From positions 140,346-204,345 of the forward strand of contig CAZSPZ010000002.1 of NCBI GenBank assembly GCA_964608965.1: a stretch of DNA of 64,000 nt, written 5' to 3'. The position numbers and the translations under genes were made by a program. The notes beneath the pieces are model-generated. The model saw nothing but the letters and a program-made list of their open reading frames with translations. It made no database searches and was not told where the DNA came from. Origin of the DNA: UBA10908 sp964608965 (GTDB lineage: Bacteria > Bacillota > Clostridia > Peptostreptococcales > Anaerovoracaceae). Below, piece after piece: positions 1 to 9,160 of the stretch. Numbering within the stretch: the first letter of the stretch is position 1; each line of letters begins with the position of its first letter.

Positions 1-867
1 CCTTACTTCCGCGCAAATCCGAACAGATGCACCAGCCAGGGCTTTGCTTCCCTTTGCATGTGGGAAGGGAATCGCTATAAAATCATAGACGGCTACCTCT
101 GCATTGTAAGCACAGGATGGTTTGGCCAGGAATACCACGGCCCCTATATGTTCCCGCCGCTTTCTTTAGACGGAAAATACGACGCCGTCAAGCTTCGGGA
201 GTTGATTTTCAACCTGAAGGATCAAACGTGCGGAGAAGGGGAAAACTTTACGATTTTCGGCGTTCCCGAAGTGCACCTTTCGCTCTACAACGAAGCGATG
301 GAAGGATTTGCCGTGGCAATCCCGGATGAAAACGACTGGGATTACATTTATGACAGAACCGATTTGGAGAATTTGTCCGGCCGCAAATACGCAAAAAAAA
401 GAAATCATCTGAACTACTTCTTGTCCAACTGGGACTATACATACGAAGAAATCACGCCGGCTCATGTAGAAGAACTGACGGCCGTCACCGATGAATTTAT
501 GAAAAGAAAAGCCGAGACAAACGAGAACGATTTTCTCGTTCAGCAGGAAGGCAGAATCATTAAGCGCACCCTCCCCGAATACGAGAAATATGGGCTGTTC
601 GGTGGGTTGATCAGAATAGACGGAAAAGTAAAAGCGTTTACCATGGCAAGCAGGCATACCGCCGATTCGGTGGATGTGTGCATCGAGAAGGCAGACCCTG
701 CCTATAGAGGGCTTTATCAGGCAATCAACAAAGACTTTGCAAAAACTCTTCCGCCCGAAATTCTCTACATCAACAGAGAAGAGGATATGGGGCTTCCGAC
801 GCTTCGGCAGACAAAGCAGTCGTATTTCCCAAGCCGCATGTTTAAAGTTTATATCTATAGACTGTAG
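1..867 (+). CDS. DUF2156-type acyl/aminoacyl transferase-like protein, 5' end outside window
   Basis: The reading frame is open from base 1 and runs to a stop at 865-867, so the gene begins upstream of the window. The visible part is 289 codons. An internal ATG at 58 is not the true start: coding-like sequence (PYFRANPNRCTSQGF) precedes it in the same frame. The text resembles the DUF2156 family (GNAT-like fold, related to the C-terminal domain of phosphatidylglycerol lysyltransferase), including a late segment with FTMASRHTADSVDVCIEKA and a YINREEDMGLPTLRQTK stretch typical of its acyl/aminoacyl binding core. Its substrate is unknown. It ends before the promoter of the thiolase gene, so it is probably the last gene of an upstream unit. 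Family assignment is from remembered motif patterns; function is not established. Confidence 0.75.
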   Translation, partial: PYFRANPNRCTSQGFASLCMWEGNRYKIIDGYLCIVSTGWFGQEYHGPYMFPPLSLDGKYDAVKLRELIFNLKDQTCGEGENFTIFGVPEVHLSLYNEAMEGFAVAIPDENDWDYIYDRTDLENLSGRKYAKKRNHLNYFLSNWDYTYEEITPAHVEELTAVTDEFMKRKAETNENDFLVQQEGRIIKRTLPEYEKYGLFGGLIRIDGKVKAFTMASRHTADSVDVCIEKADPAYRGLYQAINKDFAKTLPPEILYINREEDMGLPTLRQTKQSYFPSRMFKVYIYRL

Positions 868-878
868 GCGGCCGGTTA

Positions 879-907
879 TTGAAAAAGAAGGGGCAAAGTA
901 GTATAAT
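879..907 (+). promoter_or_regulatory. Sigma-70/SigA-type promoter for the thiolase gene
   Basis: TTGAAA at 879-884 and TATAAT at 902-907 are separated by 17 bases, a near-consensus housekeeping promoter. It lies after the stop of the DUF2156 gene and about 85 bases before the thiolase start, leaving an untranslated leader of about 80 bases. Confidence 0.8.
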
Positions 908-993
908 AAGAACAGCCGTTTTTGAAGCGGCCTGAATGCGTTAAAACATATGTTTTATATTTTTTATGAAGTAATTGTAGGAGGTTTGTTTAC

Positions 994-2175
994 ATGAGAG
1001 AAGTTGTCATTGCCAGCGCGGCAAGAACCCCCATCGGTAATTACGGCGGTACGCTCAAAGATACAGCGGCCGTGGCATTAGGTGCAATTGCCGTCAAAGA
1101 AGCGATCAAAAGAGCGGGAATCGACCCTGCTATCATCGACGAAGTAATCTTAGGCTGCGTTTTGCAGGCCGGCCTTGGACAGAATGTGGCAAGACAGGTT
1201 TCTATGGCTGCCGGAATTCCCCAAGAGGTTCCTTCGCTTACCATCAACAAAGTATGCGGTTCCGGACTGCGTTCCGTAGGCCTTGCCGCTCAGATTATTA
1301 AAGCAGGAGATGCCGATATCATCGTTTGCGGCGGAACCGAAAGCATGAGCCTTGCTCCTTATACCGTTCCAACCGCTCGCTGGGGAGCAAGAATGAACAA
1401 CCAGCAGCTCGTAGACGTTATGGTCAACGACGGACTTTGGGACGCTTTCAACAACTACCACATGGGCGTTACAGCCGAAAACATTGTGGAACAATGGCAG
1501 CTTACAAGAGAAGAACAGGACAAGTTTGCCTGCGATTCTCAGCAGAAGGCGGAAGCCGCAATCAAAGCCGGAAAATTCAAGGACGAAATCGTTCCCGTGG
1601 AAATTCCGCAAAGAAAAGGCGATCCCCTCGTGTTCGATACCGACGAATATCCTAAGTTTGGCGCAAGCATGGAGAAGATGGCTTCCCTTAAACCTGCGTT
1701 TAAGCGTGACGGCGGTTCGGTTACGGCAGCTAACGCATCCGGACTTAACGACAGTGCGGCAGCTTTGATTGTCATGAGCAAAGAAAAGGCAGACGAACTT
1801 GGAATCACACCGCTTTGCACCATCAAATCCTATGCATCCGCAGGCGTAGATCCCAAAATCATGGGAATCGGACCTGTTCCCGCTTCCACGAAAGCATTGG
1901 CAAAAGCCGGCTTAAGTATAGGCGATATGGATTTGATCGAAGCAAACGAAGCCTTTGCGGCGCAGTCTGTGGCTGTGGGCAAAGAACTTGGAATCGATCC
2001 TGCGAAGCTGAATGTAAATGGCGGAGCGATCGCTCTTGGCCATCCCATCGGCGCATCCGGAGCAAGAATTCTGATCACATTGATTTACGAAATGAAAAAA
2101 CGCGGAAGCAAACACGGCCTTGCCACACTGTGCATCGGCGGCGGCCAGGGCACAGCTTTAATCGTCGAGATGTAA
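994..2175 (+). CDS. thlA: Acetyl-CoA C-acetyltransferase (thiolase)
   Basis: Condenses two acetyl-CoA to acetoacetyl-CoA (or the reverse) in the cytoplasm, the entry step to butyrate/butanol-type metabolism in anaerobic Clostridia. The 393-residue length is standard for biosynthetic thiolases. Catalytic residues are visible: Cys88 in NKVCGSGLR, His350 in GHPIGASG, and Cys380 in CIGGGQG. The ATG at 994 is preceded by a strong AGGAGG at 979-984, and the gene has its own promoter at 879-907 and terminator at 2252-2271, so it is probably monocistronic. No hydroxybutyryl-CoA dehydrogenase or crotonase genes are adjacent, so the downstream pathway is not shown here. Confidence 0.95.
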   Translation: MREVVIASAARTPIGNYGGTLKDTAAVALGAIAVKEAIKRAGIDPAIIDEVILGCVLQAGLGQNVARQVSMAAGIPQEVPSLTINKVCGSGLRSVGLAAQIIKAGDADIIVCGGTESMSLAPYTVPTARWGARMNNQQLVDVMVNDGLWDAFNNYHMGVTAENIVEQWQLTREEQDKFACDSQQKAEAAIKAGKFKDEIVPVEIPQRKGDPLVFDTDEYPKFGASMEKMASLKPAFKRDGGSVTAANASGLNDSAAALIVMSKEKADELGITPLCTIKSYASAGVDPKIMGIGPVPASTKALAKAGLSIGDMDLIEANEAFAAQSVAVGKELGIDPAKLNVNGGAIALGHPIGASGARILITLIYEMKKRGSKHGLATLCIGGGQGTALIVEM

Positions 2176-2251
2176 GCGTATAAGAACCCAAAATGAATGG
2201 GGCCTGTCTGCCGACGATTGGAGGCCGGCGGGCCCTTTTAGTCAATTAGCA

Positions 2252-2271
2252 AGAGCCGACAGGCTCTTTTA
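2252..2271 (+). terminator. Rho-independent terminator after thlA
   Basis: AGAGCC (2252-2257) pairs with GGCTCT (2262-2267) around a GACA loop and is followed by a T tract. It lies between the thiolase stop and ispE. A further GC-rich inverted segment (GGCCTG...GGCCC) lies just upstream. Confidence 0.75.
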
Positions 2272-2340
2272 TCCGATAATCAAAGACAGGCGAGCCTTGT
2301 ACGCCAACAATTTTAAGCCGTCGGGCTCCGTAAAGGAACT

Positions 2341-3267
2341 ATGCAACACCGCGAAGAAAAGGCTTATGCCAAAATTAACTTGATACTCAACGTGCTTGGG
2401 AAGAGGCCGGATGGTTTTCACGAAGTGGAAACTGTTATGCAGGCTTTGGATTTTTATGACCGGGTGCGCGTGGGCTGGGAACCCGGAGAGGTCGGACTTC
2501 GGGGAAGTCTGTATCGGTGCGAAGAGCATCCGATGGAGCTTTCCATTGAAATAAGGACGAACTCCCCAGCTCTTTCCACGGAATCAGACAATCTTGTTTA
2601 TAAAGCAGCTTTGCTGATGCACGATACCTTCCACAGCGACTGTGTGGATAGAATTACCATCGACATCGACAAGAAACTTCCCATTGCCGCCGGCCTTGCC
2701 GGAGGCAGCGCAGATGCCGCCGCCGTGATGAAAGGGTTGGCAGAGCTTTGGGGAATATGGGACGAAAAGCAAGACGAAATAGCGGAGGTTTCCGGAAAAA
2801 TCGGATCCGATGTGCCGTTCTGCGTGCTTGTCCAGGCAGGAAAAACAGCCTGCATCGCAACGGGAACCGGCACACAGCTTCAGCCGACAGCGCCGATCGA
2901 TTGCAAGGTTTTGATTACCACACCCCGCTTCAGCGTTCCCACAAAGGACGTATACGGCGGATTGACCGAAGAAGATTATCAGCATCGCTTCGATACCGCA
3001 GCCTTTCTGGGGCATGCGCAATCAGGAAATTGGAAGGAAGCAACCCCGCACATGGGAAACCATCTGCAGGCTTCGACGCTCAGGCTTTTCCCTGAAACGG
3101 AAAAAAGCATAGAATGGGTTCGGGCGCAGAAAAATCCGATGGCTGTGCAGGTCAGCGGCAGCGGTCCCACCGTGTTTGGATTGTATCCCCACGGCTCGGA
3201 ACTGGAACGCATGTGCGTGCACCACGGACCGAATCCTGACACTTTCTTCGTTTCGACATTGCTGTAG
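2341..3267 (+). CDS. ispE: 4-diphosphocytidyl-2-C-methyl-D-erythritol kinase
   Basis: Phosphorylates CDP-methylerythritol in the non-mevalonate (MEP) route to isopentenyl diphosphate. The 308-residue protein has the GHMP-kinase layout: an N-terminal AYAKINL motif (residues 9-15), the ATP-binding glycine/serine loop LPIAAGLAGGSADAAA at about 113-128, and a C-terminal VSGSGPTVFGLY segment. The ATG at 2341 has a modest AAAGGA site about 5 bases upstream. It follows the thlA terminator and is followed by its own terminator-like hairpin. No other MEP pathway genes are nearby. Confidence 0.93.
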   Translation: MQHREEKAYAKINLILNVLGKRPDGFHEVETVMQALDFYDRVRVGWEPGEVGLRGSLYRCEEHPMELSIEIRTNSPALSTESDNLVYKAALLMHDTFHSDCVDRITIDIDKKLPIAAGLAGGSADAAAVMKGLAELWGIWDEKQDEIAEVSGKIGSDVPFCVLVQAGKTACIATGTGTQLQPTAPIDCKVLITTPRFSVPTKDVYGGLTEEDYQHRFDTAAFLGHAQSGNWKEATPHMGNHLQASTLRLFPETEKSIEWVRAQKNPMAVQVSGSGPTVFGLYPHGSELERMCVHHGPNPDTFFVSTLL

Positions 3268-3281
3268 ACCCACTGAACGCC

Positions 3282-3325
3282 AGGGGCTGCTTATCCGGTA
3301 AAATAAACGGGTTTGCGGCCCCTTT
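3282..3325 (+). terminator. Probable terminator after ispE
   Basis: AGGGGCTGC (3282-3290) can pair with GCGGCCCCT (3315-3323), nine pairs including one G-U, around a 24-base loop, followed by TTTGTT. The loop is large and the T tract is interrupted, so confidence is moderate. Confidence 0.5.
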
Positions 3326-3409
3326 GTTATATTCACGAATTCTTCATTCAAAAAAACACCCAAATGTGTTAGAATATTTAGATAATAACAGGAAAGGAGG
3401 CATCGGAAT

Positions 3410-5200
3410 TTGGAAAAGAATTATGATAAAGTTCTGGTACTTTTCAGGACTTGGCTGGAAAAATCCAAAGCAGAAAGCGAAGTGCACAAAGAACTGCAGG
3501 CGCTGAAACAGAAACTGAATACAGAAAAAAAACAGGAAGCGCTGGATGAAATTTACGATGCGTTCTATAAAGAGCTGGAATTCGGAACCGGAGGTCTTCG
3601 GGGAATCCTTGGCGCCGGCACAAACCGCATGAATATTTACAGTGTGGGAAAAGCGACGCAGGGTCTTGCCGATTATATTTTGATCCACGACCGGAAGAAT
3701 CCTTCCATCGCGATTTCTTACGACTCCAGAAATAATTCGAAGCTTTTTGCGGAAGCTGCTGCCCGCATCATGTCGGAAAACGGAATCACCGTTCACCTTT
3801 ATTCCGAACTTTCCCCTACGCCGATGCTTTCCTACGCCGTTCGCTATTTTAATGCGTCTGCTGGAATTATGGTAACAGCCAGTCACAATGCTGCGGTATA
3901 CAACGGGTACAAGGTTTATAACGACGAAGGCTGTCAAATGACCATAGAAGCTGCCGACGAAGTGCTCGGATACATAGAGAAGACCGATACGTTTGACGGT
4001 GTCGGAAAACATGCCGCGAACCCGGCCCCCATTCACTTGATTGAAAAAAGCGTCGAAGACGAATATATAAAGGAAGTTTTAAAGGCCGGTGTCCCCACGG
4101 ACTGCTCAAATTTAGAAGTGGTGTACACACCTTTGAACGGAAGCGGACTAAAACCCGTCACGAGGATTTTATCGGAAATCGCCGTGGGCAAAGTCCATGT
4201 CGTAAAGAACCAGGAGAAACCCGACGGCAACTTCCCGACTTGTCCCCTTCCAAACCCCGAGAAAAAAGAAGCGCTGGAGCAAGGTTTAAAGCTCTGCAAA
4301 GCTTTGGAGATGCCGGACCTTCTTTTGGCGACGGATCCTGATTGCGATCGGATCGGCATTGCGGTTCGCGTGGAAAACAAGAACGGCCGGAGGGATAAGT
4401 TCTCCGGGGAAGCCGATTCCGAAGCTCTAGGCAATCCGCTGGAAGAAAGCGAAATCGGAGCTGAGTATAAACTTCTCTCCGGAAACGAAGTGGGTGTGCT
4501 CCTTTTGGATTTTCTCTGCAAGCAAAAGAAAAGGCCCGACAATCCTATCGCCATCAAGACAATCGTCACCAGCAATATGGCCAAAGACATCTGCGCCGAA
4601 TACGGCATAGAAATGAAAGAGGTCCTTACCGGCTTCAAATTTATAGGCGAAATCATCGGCTTTTTAGAACGGGAAGGACAGCAAGATCGTTTCTTCTTCG
4701 GCTTCGAGGAAAGTTACGGCTACCTGTCGGGAGCTTATGTCCGCGATAAGGATGCGGTGAACGGCGCCATGCTCATCGCGCAGATGGCTGCCTACTATAA
4801 AATGCAGGATCATACGCTTTGGGATCGCCTGATGCAGCTTTACGAAAGATACGGATATTATGTAGATGCTGTGGCGGAGTTTGCTTTCGAAGGGGAAGCC
4901 GGCATGCAGGCAATGGCAAGAATCATGGAAGCGCTCAGAAAAGAAGTTCCTTCGTTTTTTGCAGGAAGCCCCGTGGTTTCGACTGTGGACTATATGAACG
5001 ATGCGACAGGCCTTCCAAAATCCGAAGTGCTTCGATACACGATGGAAAACGGTTCGGGACTGATCGTAAGACCCTCCGGCACCGAACCTAAATTAAAAGT
5101 GTATCTGTCTGCAAAAGAAGCGACAAAGCCGGAATCGCTGGACGTAATAGAAGAGATGAAATTGGAAATTTCCGCTTTCGTTGAAAGGTATCCATCATGA
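3410..5200 (+). CDS. pgcA: Phosphoglucomutase/phosphomannomutase family protein
   Basis: Interconverts hexose 1- and 6-phosphates, supplying glucose-1-P or mannose-1-P for nucleotide sugars and wall glycans. The 596-residue length matches the long Bacillota PgcA type. The four family signatures are present: phosphoserine loop TASHN (Ser158), metal loop TDPDCDRIGIAV, sugar-binding GFEESYGYLSG, and phosphate-binding RPSGTEPKLKVY near the C-terminus. The start is TTG at 3410, chosen because GGAAAGGAGG ends at 3400, at ideal spacing. It overlaps hslO by four bases (ATGA at 5197-5200), so the two are translationally coupled. Whether glucose or mannose is the preferred substrate cannot be read from the sequence. 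Confidence 0.9.
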   Translation: MEKNYDKVLVLFRTWLEKSKAESEVHKELQALKQKLNTEKKQEALDEIYDAFYKELEFGTGGLRGILGAGTNRMNIYSVGKATQGLADYILIHDRKNPSIAISYDSRNNSKLFAEAAARIMSENGITVHLYSELSPTPMLSYAVRYFNASAGIMVTASHNAAVYNGYKVYNDEGCQMTIEAADEVLGYIEKTDTFDGVGKHAANPAPIHLIEKSVEDEYIKEVLKAGVPTDCSNLEVVYTPLNGSGLKPVTRILSEIAVGKVHVVKNQEKPDGNFPTCPLPNPEKKEALEQGLKLCKALEMPDLLLATDPDCDRIGIAVRVENKNGRRDKFSGEADSEALGNPLEESEIGAEYKLLSGNEVGVLLLDFLCKQKKRPDNPIAIKTIVTSNMAKDICAEYGIEMKEVLTGFKFIGEIIGFLEREGQQDRFFFGFEESYGYLSGAYVRDKDAVNGAMLIAQMAAYYKMQDHTLWDRLMQLYERYGYYVDAVAEFAFEGEAGMQAMARIMEALRKEVPSFFAGSPVVSTVDYMNDATGLPKSEVLRYTMENGSGLIVRPSGTEPKLKVYLSAKEATKPESLDVIEEMKLEISAFVERYPS

Positions 5201-6090
5201 AAAATACGATTATCGCTGTGGACAAGAGCGGTTCCTACCGCCTCTACCTTACCATCGCAACAGAGCTGGCGGAAAAAGCGCGCAGCGTTCACAATACATC
5301 CCCCCTTGCAACGGCGGCTTTAGGCCGTGTGCTTACGGCGGCCGGCCTTATGGGCTTGATGCTGAAAGGAAAAAGGGATAAGCTTACCGTCCAATTTAAA
5401 GGAGACGGCCCCGCGGCAGAAGTCCTTGCGACAGCAGACGGCAGCGGCCGGGTTAAAGGATACATAGCCGACCCCGACGTGGATCTTCCTCTCAAGGAAA
5501 ACGGCAAGCTGAATGTAGGCGGAGCCATCGGAAACGGTGTGCTGACTGTCATAAAAGACTTTGGCCTCAAAGAGCCCTACATCGGCCGGGTCAATTTAGT
5601 GTCCGGAGAAATCGCAGAGGATATTACGCAGTATTTTCTGACATCCGAGCAACAGGCATCCTCTGTGGCTTTAGGGGTAAAAATAGGACCCGATGGGCAC
5701 GTGGCGGCCTGCGGAGGAATGATCATACAGGTGCTTCCCGGCGCCGACGAAGGGTGTCTGGACGCATTGGAAGTGATGATCGCTTCCATGGGGTCCATCA
5801 CGTCTTTAGTCGAGCAGGCCGATAGCCCTTCCGCTTTGATGTCTCTTGTATTTGGCGCGATGCCGCCGGAATATCTGCCGGTCATACTGGAAGAAAGAAA
5901 TATTGCGTGGCGCTGCAACTGCAGCCGCGAGCGAATGGAGCGCGCCTTGATATCCATCGGCGAAAAGGATCTTTCCTCGCTTCTGACAGAAGATAAAGGA
6001 GCGGAGCTGACTTGTCATTTCTGCTTAAAAGAATATCGTTTCAGCGAAGAAGAACTGAGCGCACTGCTTAAGGAGGCCGGTCGTGAATAA
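5197..6090 (+). CDS. hslO: Hsp33 redox-regulated holdase chaperone
   Basis: Cytosolic chaperone that is inactive while four cysteines bind zinc and becomes a holdase under oxidative unfolding stress. The 297-residue protein shows the C-terminal zinc set as Cys240-x-Cys242 (CNCSRER) and Cys273-x-x-Cys276 (CHFC). The N-terminal domain has the usual opening in which the protein binds and responds after AVDKSGSYRLY. It sits between the phosphohexomutase gene (4-base overlap) and ddl (8-base overlap), so it is inside a tightly coupled operon. Confidence 0.95.
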   Translation: MKNTIIAVDKSGSYRLYLTIATELAEKARSVHNTSPLATAALGRVLTAAGLMGLMLKGKRDKLTVQFKGDGPAAEVLATADGSGRVKGYIADPDVDLPLKENGKLNVGGAIGNGVLTVIKDFGLKEPYIGRVNLVSGEIAEDITQYFLTSEQQASSVALGVKIGPDGHVAACGGMIIQVLPGADEGCLDALEVMIASMGSITSLVEQADSPSALMSLVFGAMPPEYLPVILEERNIAWRCNCSRERMERALISIGEKDLSSLLTEDKGAELTCHFCLKEYRFSEEELSALLKEAGRE

Positions 6091-7183
6091 GAAAAGAATA
6101 GGGGTTATTTTCGGAGGAAAATCAGGGGAGCACGACGTTTCTCTTATGTCCGCCACTTCTGTGATCAAGGCCATTGACAAAGAGAAGTACGATGTAGTAA
6201 TGTTTGGCATTACCAGAGAAGGTAAATGGCTTCTTTACGAGGGTCCCCTCGAAGCGATTATTCCGGGAGAATGGCAAAAGAAGGCCGAAGAAGATCTGGC
6301 AAAGAACCCGGAACATTACGACTTTGCGGTCATGGGCGGCTGCGGGAAAAAGCTGAAGTATATGATTGATTTCGCTCTCCCCATTTTGCACGGACCTAAC
6401 GGCGAAGACGGCACGGTGCAAGGCCTTTTGGAACTGCTGGACCTGCCTTACGGCGGCTGCGGAGTTCTGGGTGCGGCAACGGCTATGGATAAAATCGTGG
6501 CGAAGAAAATATTCGCCGCCGAAGGGCTGCGGCAGGCAAAATACATTGCGCTGAACGCTAAGGATTTTGCCGGAGGGGCCGAAAAGATATGCGAGGCAGT
6601 AACCGGAGAACTGGGATATCCGGTTTTTGTGAAACCGGCGAACATGGGCTCCTCCGTGGGTATCACGAAAGTGGCCTGCGAAGCGCAACTTACAGAAGCG
6701 CTCAAAACCGCAGCGATTTATGACAATCGCATCGTAGTGGAAAAAGGCATTCACTGCAGAGAGCTGGAAACAGCAGTGCTGGGTAATTACGACATCACGT
6801 TGGGCGCCGTAGGGGAAATACTTCCGGCTGCGGAATATTATGATTACAAGTCCAAGTATTACGATGCCGCCAGCAAAATCTGCATTCCTGCGGATATATC
6901 CGAAGAAAAGAGAACGGAGCTGCAGGACATGGCAAAACGAGCGTATCTGGCCTTGGGTTGCCAGGGGTACGCCAGAGTGGATTTTCTGATGGACAGGGAC
7001 ACACAGGATATCTACATCAACGAGATCAATGCAATTCCGGGTTTTACCCATGCCAGCATGTTTCCGCTGCTCTGCATGGATATAGGGATGACCTACCCGG
7101 AAATAATAGAAAGGATAGTGGAGTTGGGATATGAAAGATATTATGCTAAAAATAACGGGGAAGACCATCACCCAGCAAAATGA
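6083..7183 (+). CDS. ddl: D-alanine--D-alanine ligase
   Basis: ATP-grasp enzyme that joins two D-alanines for peptidoglycan precursors. The 366-residue protein opens with the family signature GVIFGGKSGEHDVSLMSA, has LHGPNGEDGTVQGLLEL, the VFVKPANMGSSVGITK ATP-grasp strand, and ends with YINEINAIPGFT, which supplies metal ligands. The start is GTG at 6083, supported by AAGGAGG at 6070-6076. It overlaps hslO by 8 bases and the next gene by about 50 bases. The residues that would mark a D-Ala-D-Lac ligase were not assessed, so vancomycin-type specificity is not implied. Confidence 0.95.
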   Translation: MNKKRIGVIFGGKSGEHDVSLMSATSVIKAIDKEKYDVVMFGITREGKWLLYEGPLEAIIPGEWQKKAEEDLAKNPEHYDFAVMGGCGKKLKYMIDFALPILHGPNGEDGTVQGLLELLDLPYGGCGVLGAATAMDKIVAKKIFAAEGLRQAKYIALNAKDFAGGAEKICEAVTGELGYPVFVKPANMGSSVGITKVACEAQLTEALKTAAIYDNRIVVEKGIHCRELETAVLGNYDITLGAVGEILPAAEYYDYKSKYYDAASKICIPADISEEKRTELQDMAKRAYLALGCQGYARVDFLMDRDTQDIYINEINAIPGFTHASMFPLLCMDIGMTYPEIIERIVELGYERYYAKNNGEDHHPAK

Positions 7184-7571
7184 TCAAGAACAGCACGAGG
7201 ATGTCGTGGAATTGACGACGGAAGGAAAGCTCTTTCGCAGGGGACAGACAACGTACGTATCGTATATGGAGAGCGAAATTTCCGGCTTGGAAGGTTGCAA
7301 GACTTCCCTGGTTATATCGAATGGGAAAGTCAAAATGAGACGAAGCGGAAAAGCGCTTGGCTTTGATACGGAAATAGAATTTGTAAAGGGCAAGCGGTTC
7401 GAGGGGCTTTACGATACACCTTTTGGATCCGTTGGCATGGAAGTTCTGACAAACAGTGTCTCCGGACTTTCTGCGGGGGAAGATGGCAAGAGCCGTCTTT
7501 CCATCGACTACAACATGAGTCTTCGCGGCCTGAGCGAATCGCGAAATAAATTGGATATAGAGATTATGTAA
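7131..7571 (+). CDS. DUF1934 (YwiB-like) beta-barrel protein
   Basis: A 146-residue cytoplasmic protein of the DUF1934 family, which is predicted to adopt a small calycin-like beta-barrel; no biochemical role is established. Seen here are alternating beta-rich segments (LFRRGQTTYVSYMESEISG, KVKMRRSGKALG) and the late GLSESRNKLDIEIM typical of the family C-terminus. The ATG at 7131 has GTGGAG about 8 bases upstream but overlaps ddl by 53 bases. A second ATG at 7143 is a possible alternative start. It is followed closely by the S41 peptidase gene. Confidence 0.75.
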   Translation: MKDIMLKITGKTITQQNDQEQHEDVVELTTEGKLFRRGQTTYVSYMESEISGLEGCKTSLVISNGKVKMRRSGKALGFDTEIEFVKGKRFEGLYDTPFGSVGMEVLTNSVSGLSAGEDGKSRLSIDYNMSLRGLSESRNKLDIEIM

Positions 7572-7581
7572 AGGGGAAAAT

Positions 7582-9144
7582 ATGTATAGAAAGAAAAACA
7601 AAAAAGTTGCGAGAGTGATAGCTTTGCTCGTGGCTGTTGCCATGTTGGTCATGACTTTCTTCTATGTGTTTGCCATGACCGGGTGGTTTGGCACCGCGAT
7701 GGAAAAAGGAGGCTTTTGGGTAAGCGCCGCATCGTCTGTTTCTGCCGGCGAAATGAGCGATACCGTCACATTATCCCAAACCGACTACGATATGCTGTAT
7801 GGCGCCACGTTCTACTATGGAGAAACACCGCTTAAATACAGAGCCGATGCGCTGGAAGAATTAATATTGGAAATCCAGGAATCATATAAGGACGAAATAA
7901 GCCTGGATACGCTGTTTACCGGCGTATACGAAGGCCTTTTTCAGTCTTTAAACGACCCTTGGAGCGTGTATTATCCTTCCAACGAAACCGCCACCCAGCT
8001 GGTTAAGAGCATAGAAGGAGAGTACGCCGGGATTGGTGTTACGATGCGTATTGTTGCAGATAGGGTCATGATTACTGCCACGGTAGTAGGCTCGCCCGCT
8101 TACCAGGCAGGCTTAAAGACAGGGGACTACATCTTAAAAGTCGATAATACGGACATCGCGGGAATGGCTATCGAGGACGTTTCACTGCTTGTCCGCGGAG
8201 AAGCGGGCACGAGTGTTACACTAACCGTCGAACGAGCCGGGATTCAAAATTTGTATACGATGACGCGTAAAATTATAAAAACAACCTCGGTTACCTCTAC
8301 GATGCTGGACAAAAACATTGGATATATTCAAATAACAAGTTTTGATTCCAACACAGACGAAGAATTTAAAGCCGCACGCTTAAGTTTGTTAAACCAGGGT
8401 ATGACGGGGATGATTATCGACCTTCGCGACAACGGAGGCGGACTGATGAGCTCTGCCATCGACATCGCCGATCAGCTGATTCCCACTGCGGGAACGATTG
8501 CTTTCTATGAAAGGCAAGGCTCCATCATCGAAACGGTCTCCTCTTTTGCGGATGCCACAAAGGCAGTGCCCACCGTGGCTTTGATCAACGAAAATACTGC
8601 CTCTGCCTCCGAATGTCTGGTCGGCGCTCTAAAAGACAGAGGAATTGCCACATTGGTTGGCGAAACCACCTACGGCAAAGGCGTTGCACAAATCATTGCA
8701 GAAGCGGCTCAAGGTGCTGCGATTAAACTTTCTGTATTTTACTTTCTGACACCCAACAAAACACGAATCGACGGTAATGGAGTAACCCCAAATATTCTGG
8801 TCAACAGCACAGGATATCTGGCAGAGGAAGAAATTGAAGCAATCAATACTGTGTTGGCCCCCATGACCGAATCAGTAAAATATTTTGCCGGGGCGGTGGG
8901 TCTAAATGTTTATGCTGCCCAACAGAGACTTCGGTATTTAGGCTACGACGCTGAACTTACAGCGGTCATGGACGAAAAAACTGTGCAAGCCATCAAAGAG
9001 TTTCAGGCCGATCAGGCGCTTTATTCTTACGGCGGGCTTGATTTTACTACAACCAAAGCCCTTGCATCGGCTTTTAATGCGTACATGAATCCGAAAATGG
9101 ACGATGTGCAACTGGCAAAAGCAGTGGAAGTGCTTACGAAATAA
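7582..9144 (+). CDS. Exported S41 C-terminal-processing protease with PDZ and peptidoglycan-binding domains
   Basis: A 520-residue membrane-anchored serine protease of the CtpA/CtpB type. Residues 7-31 form an N-terminal membrane segment. A PDZ domain covers about 150-220 (AGIGVTMRIV...AGLKTGDYILKVD), and the peptidase core about 240-410 contains the Ser/Lys dyad as Ser341 (TASASE) and Lys366 (TYGKG), spaced 25 residues as in known tail-specific proteases. The C-terminus about 435-505 resembles a PG_binding_1 domain (VYAAQQRLRYLGYDAEL). Such enzymes trim secreted or wall-associated proteins. It is ten bases after the DUF1934 gene and probably co-transcribed. Confidence 0.92.
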   Translation: MYRKKNKKVARVIALLVAVAMLVMTFFYVFAMTGWFGTAMEKGGFWVSAASSVSAGEMSDTVTLSQTDYDMLYGATFYYGETPLKYRADALEELILEIQESYKDEISLDTLFTGVYEGLFQSLNDPWSVYYPSNETATQLVKSIEGEYAGIGVTMRIVADRVMITATVVGSPAYQAGLKTGDYILKVDNTDIAGMAIEDVSLLVRGEAGTSVTLTVERAGIQNLYTMTRKIIKTTSVTSTMLDKNIGYIQITSFDSNTDEEFKAARLSLLNQGMTGMIIDLRDNGGGLMSSAIDIADQLIPTAGTIAFYERQGSIIETVSSFADATKAVPTVALINENTASASECLVGALKDRGIATLVGETTYGKGVAQIIAEAAQGAAIKLSVFYFLTPNKTRIDGNGVTPNILVNSTGYLAEEEIEAINTVLAPMTESVKYFAGAVGLNVYAAQQRLRYLGYDAELTAVMDEKTVQAIKEFQADQALYSYGGLDFTTTKALASAFNAYMNPKMDDVQLAKAVEVLTK

Positions 9145-9160
9145 AAGAAAGGCAATTTAA

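Noticed and set aside
6122..7171. 349-codon open frame antisense to ddl
   Set aside because: It mirrors a clearly functional ddl with all motifs. Antisense frames of this kind arise from codon bias, and there is no ribosome site or family signature.
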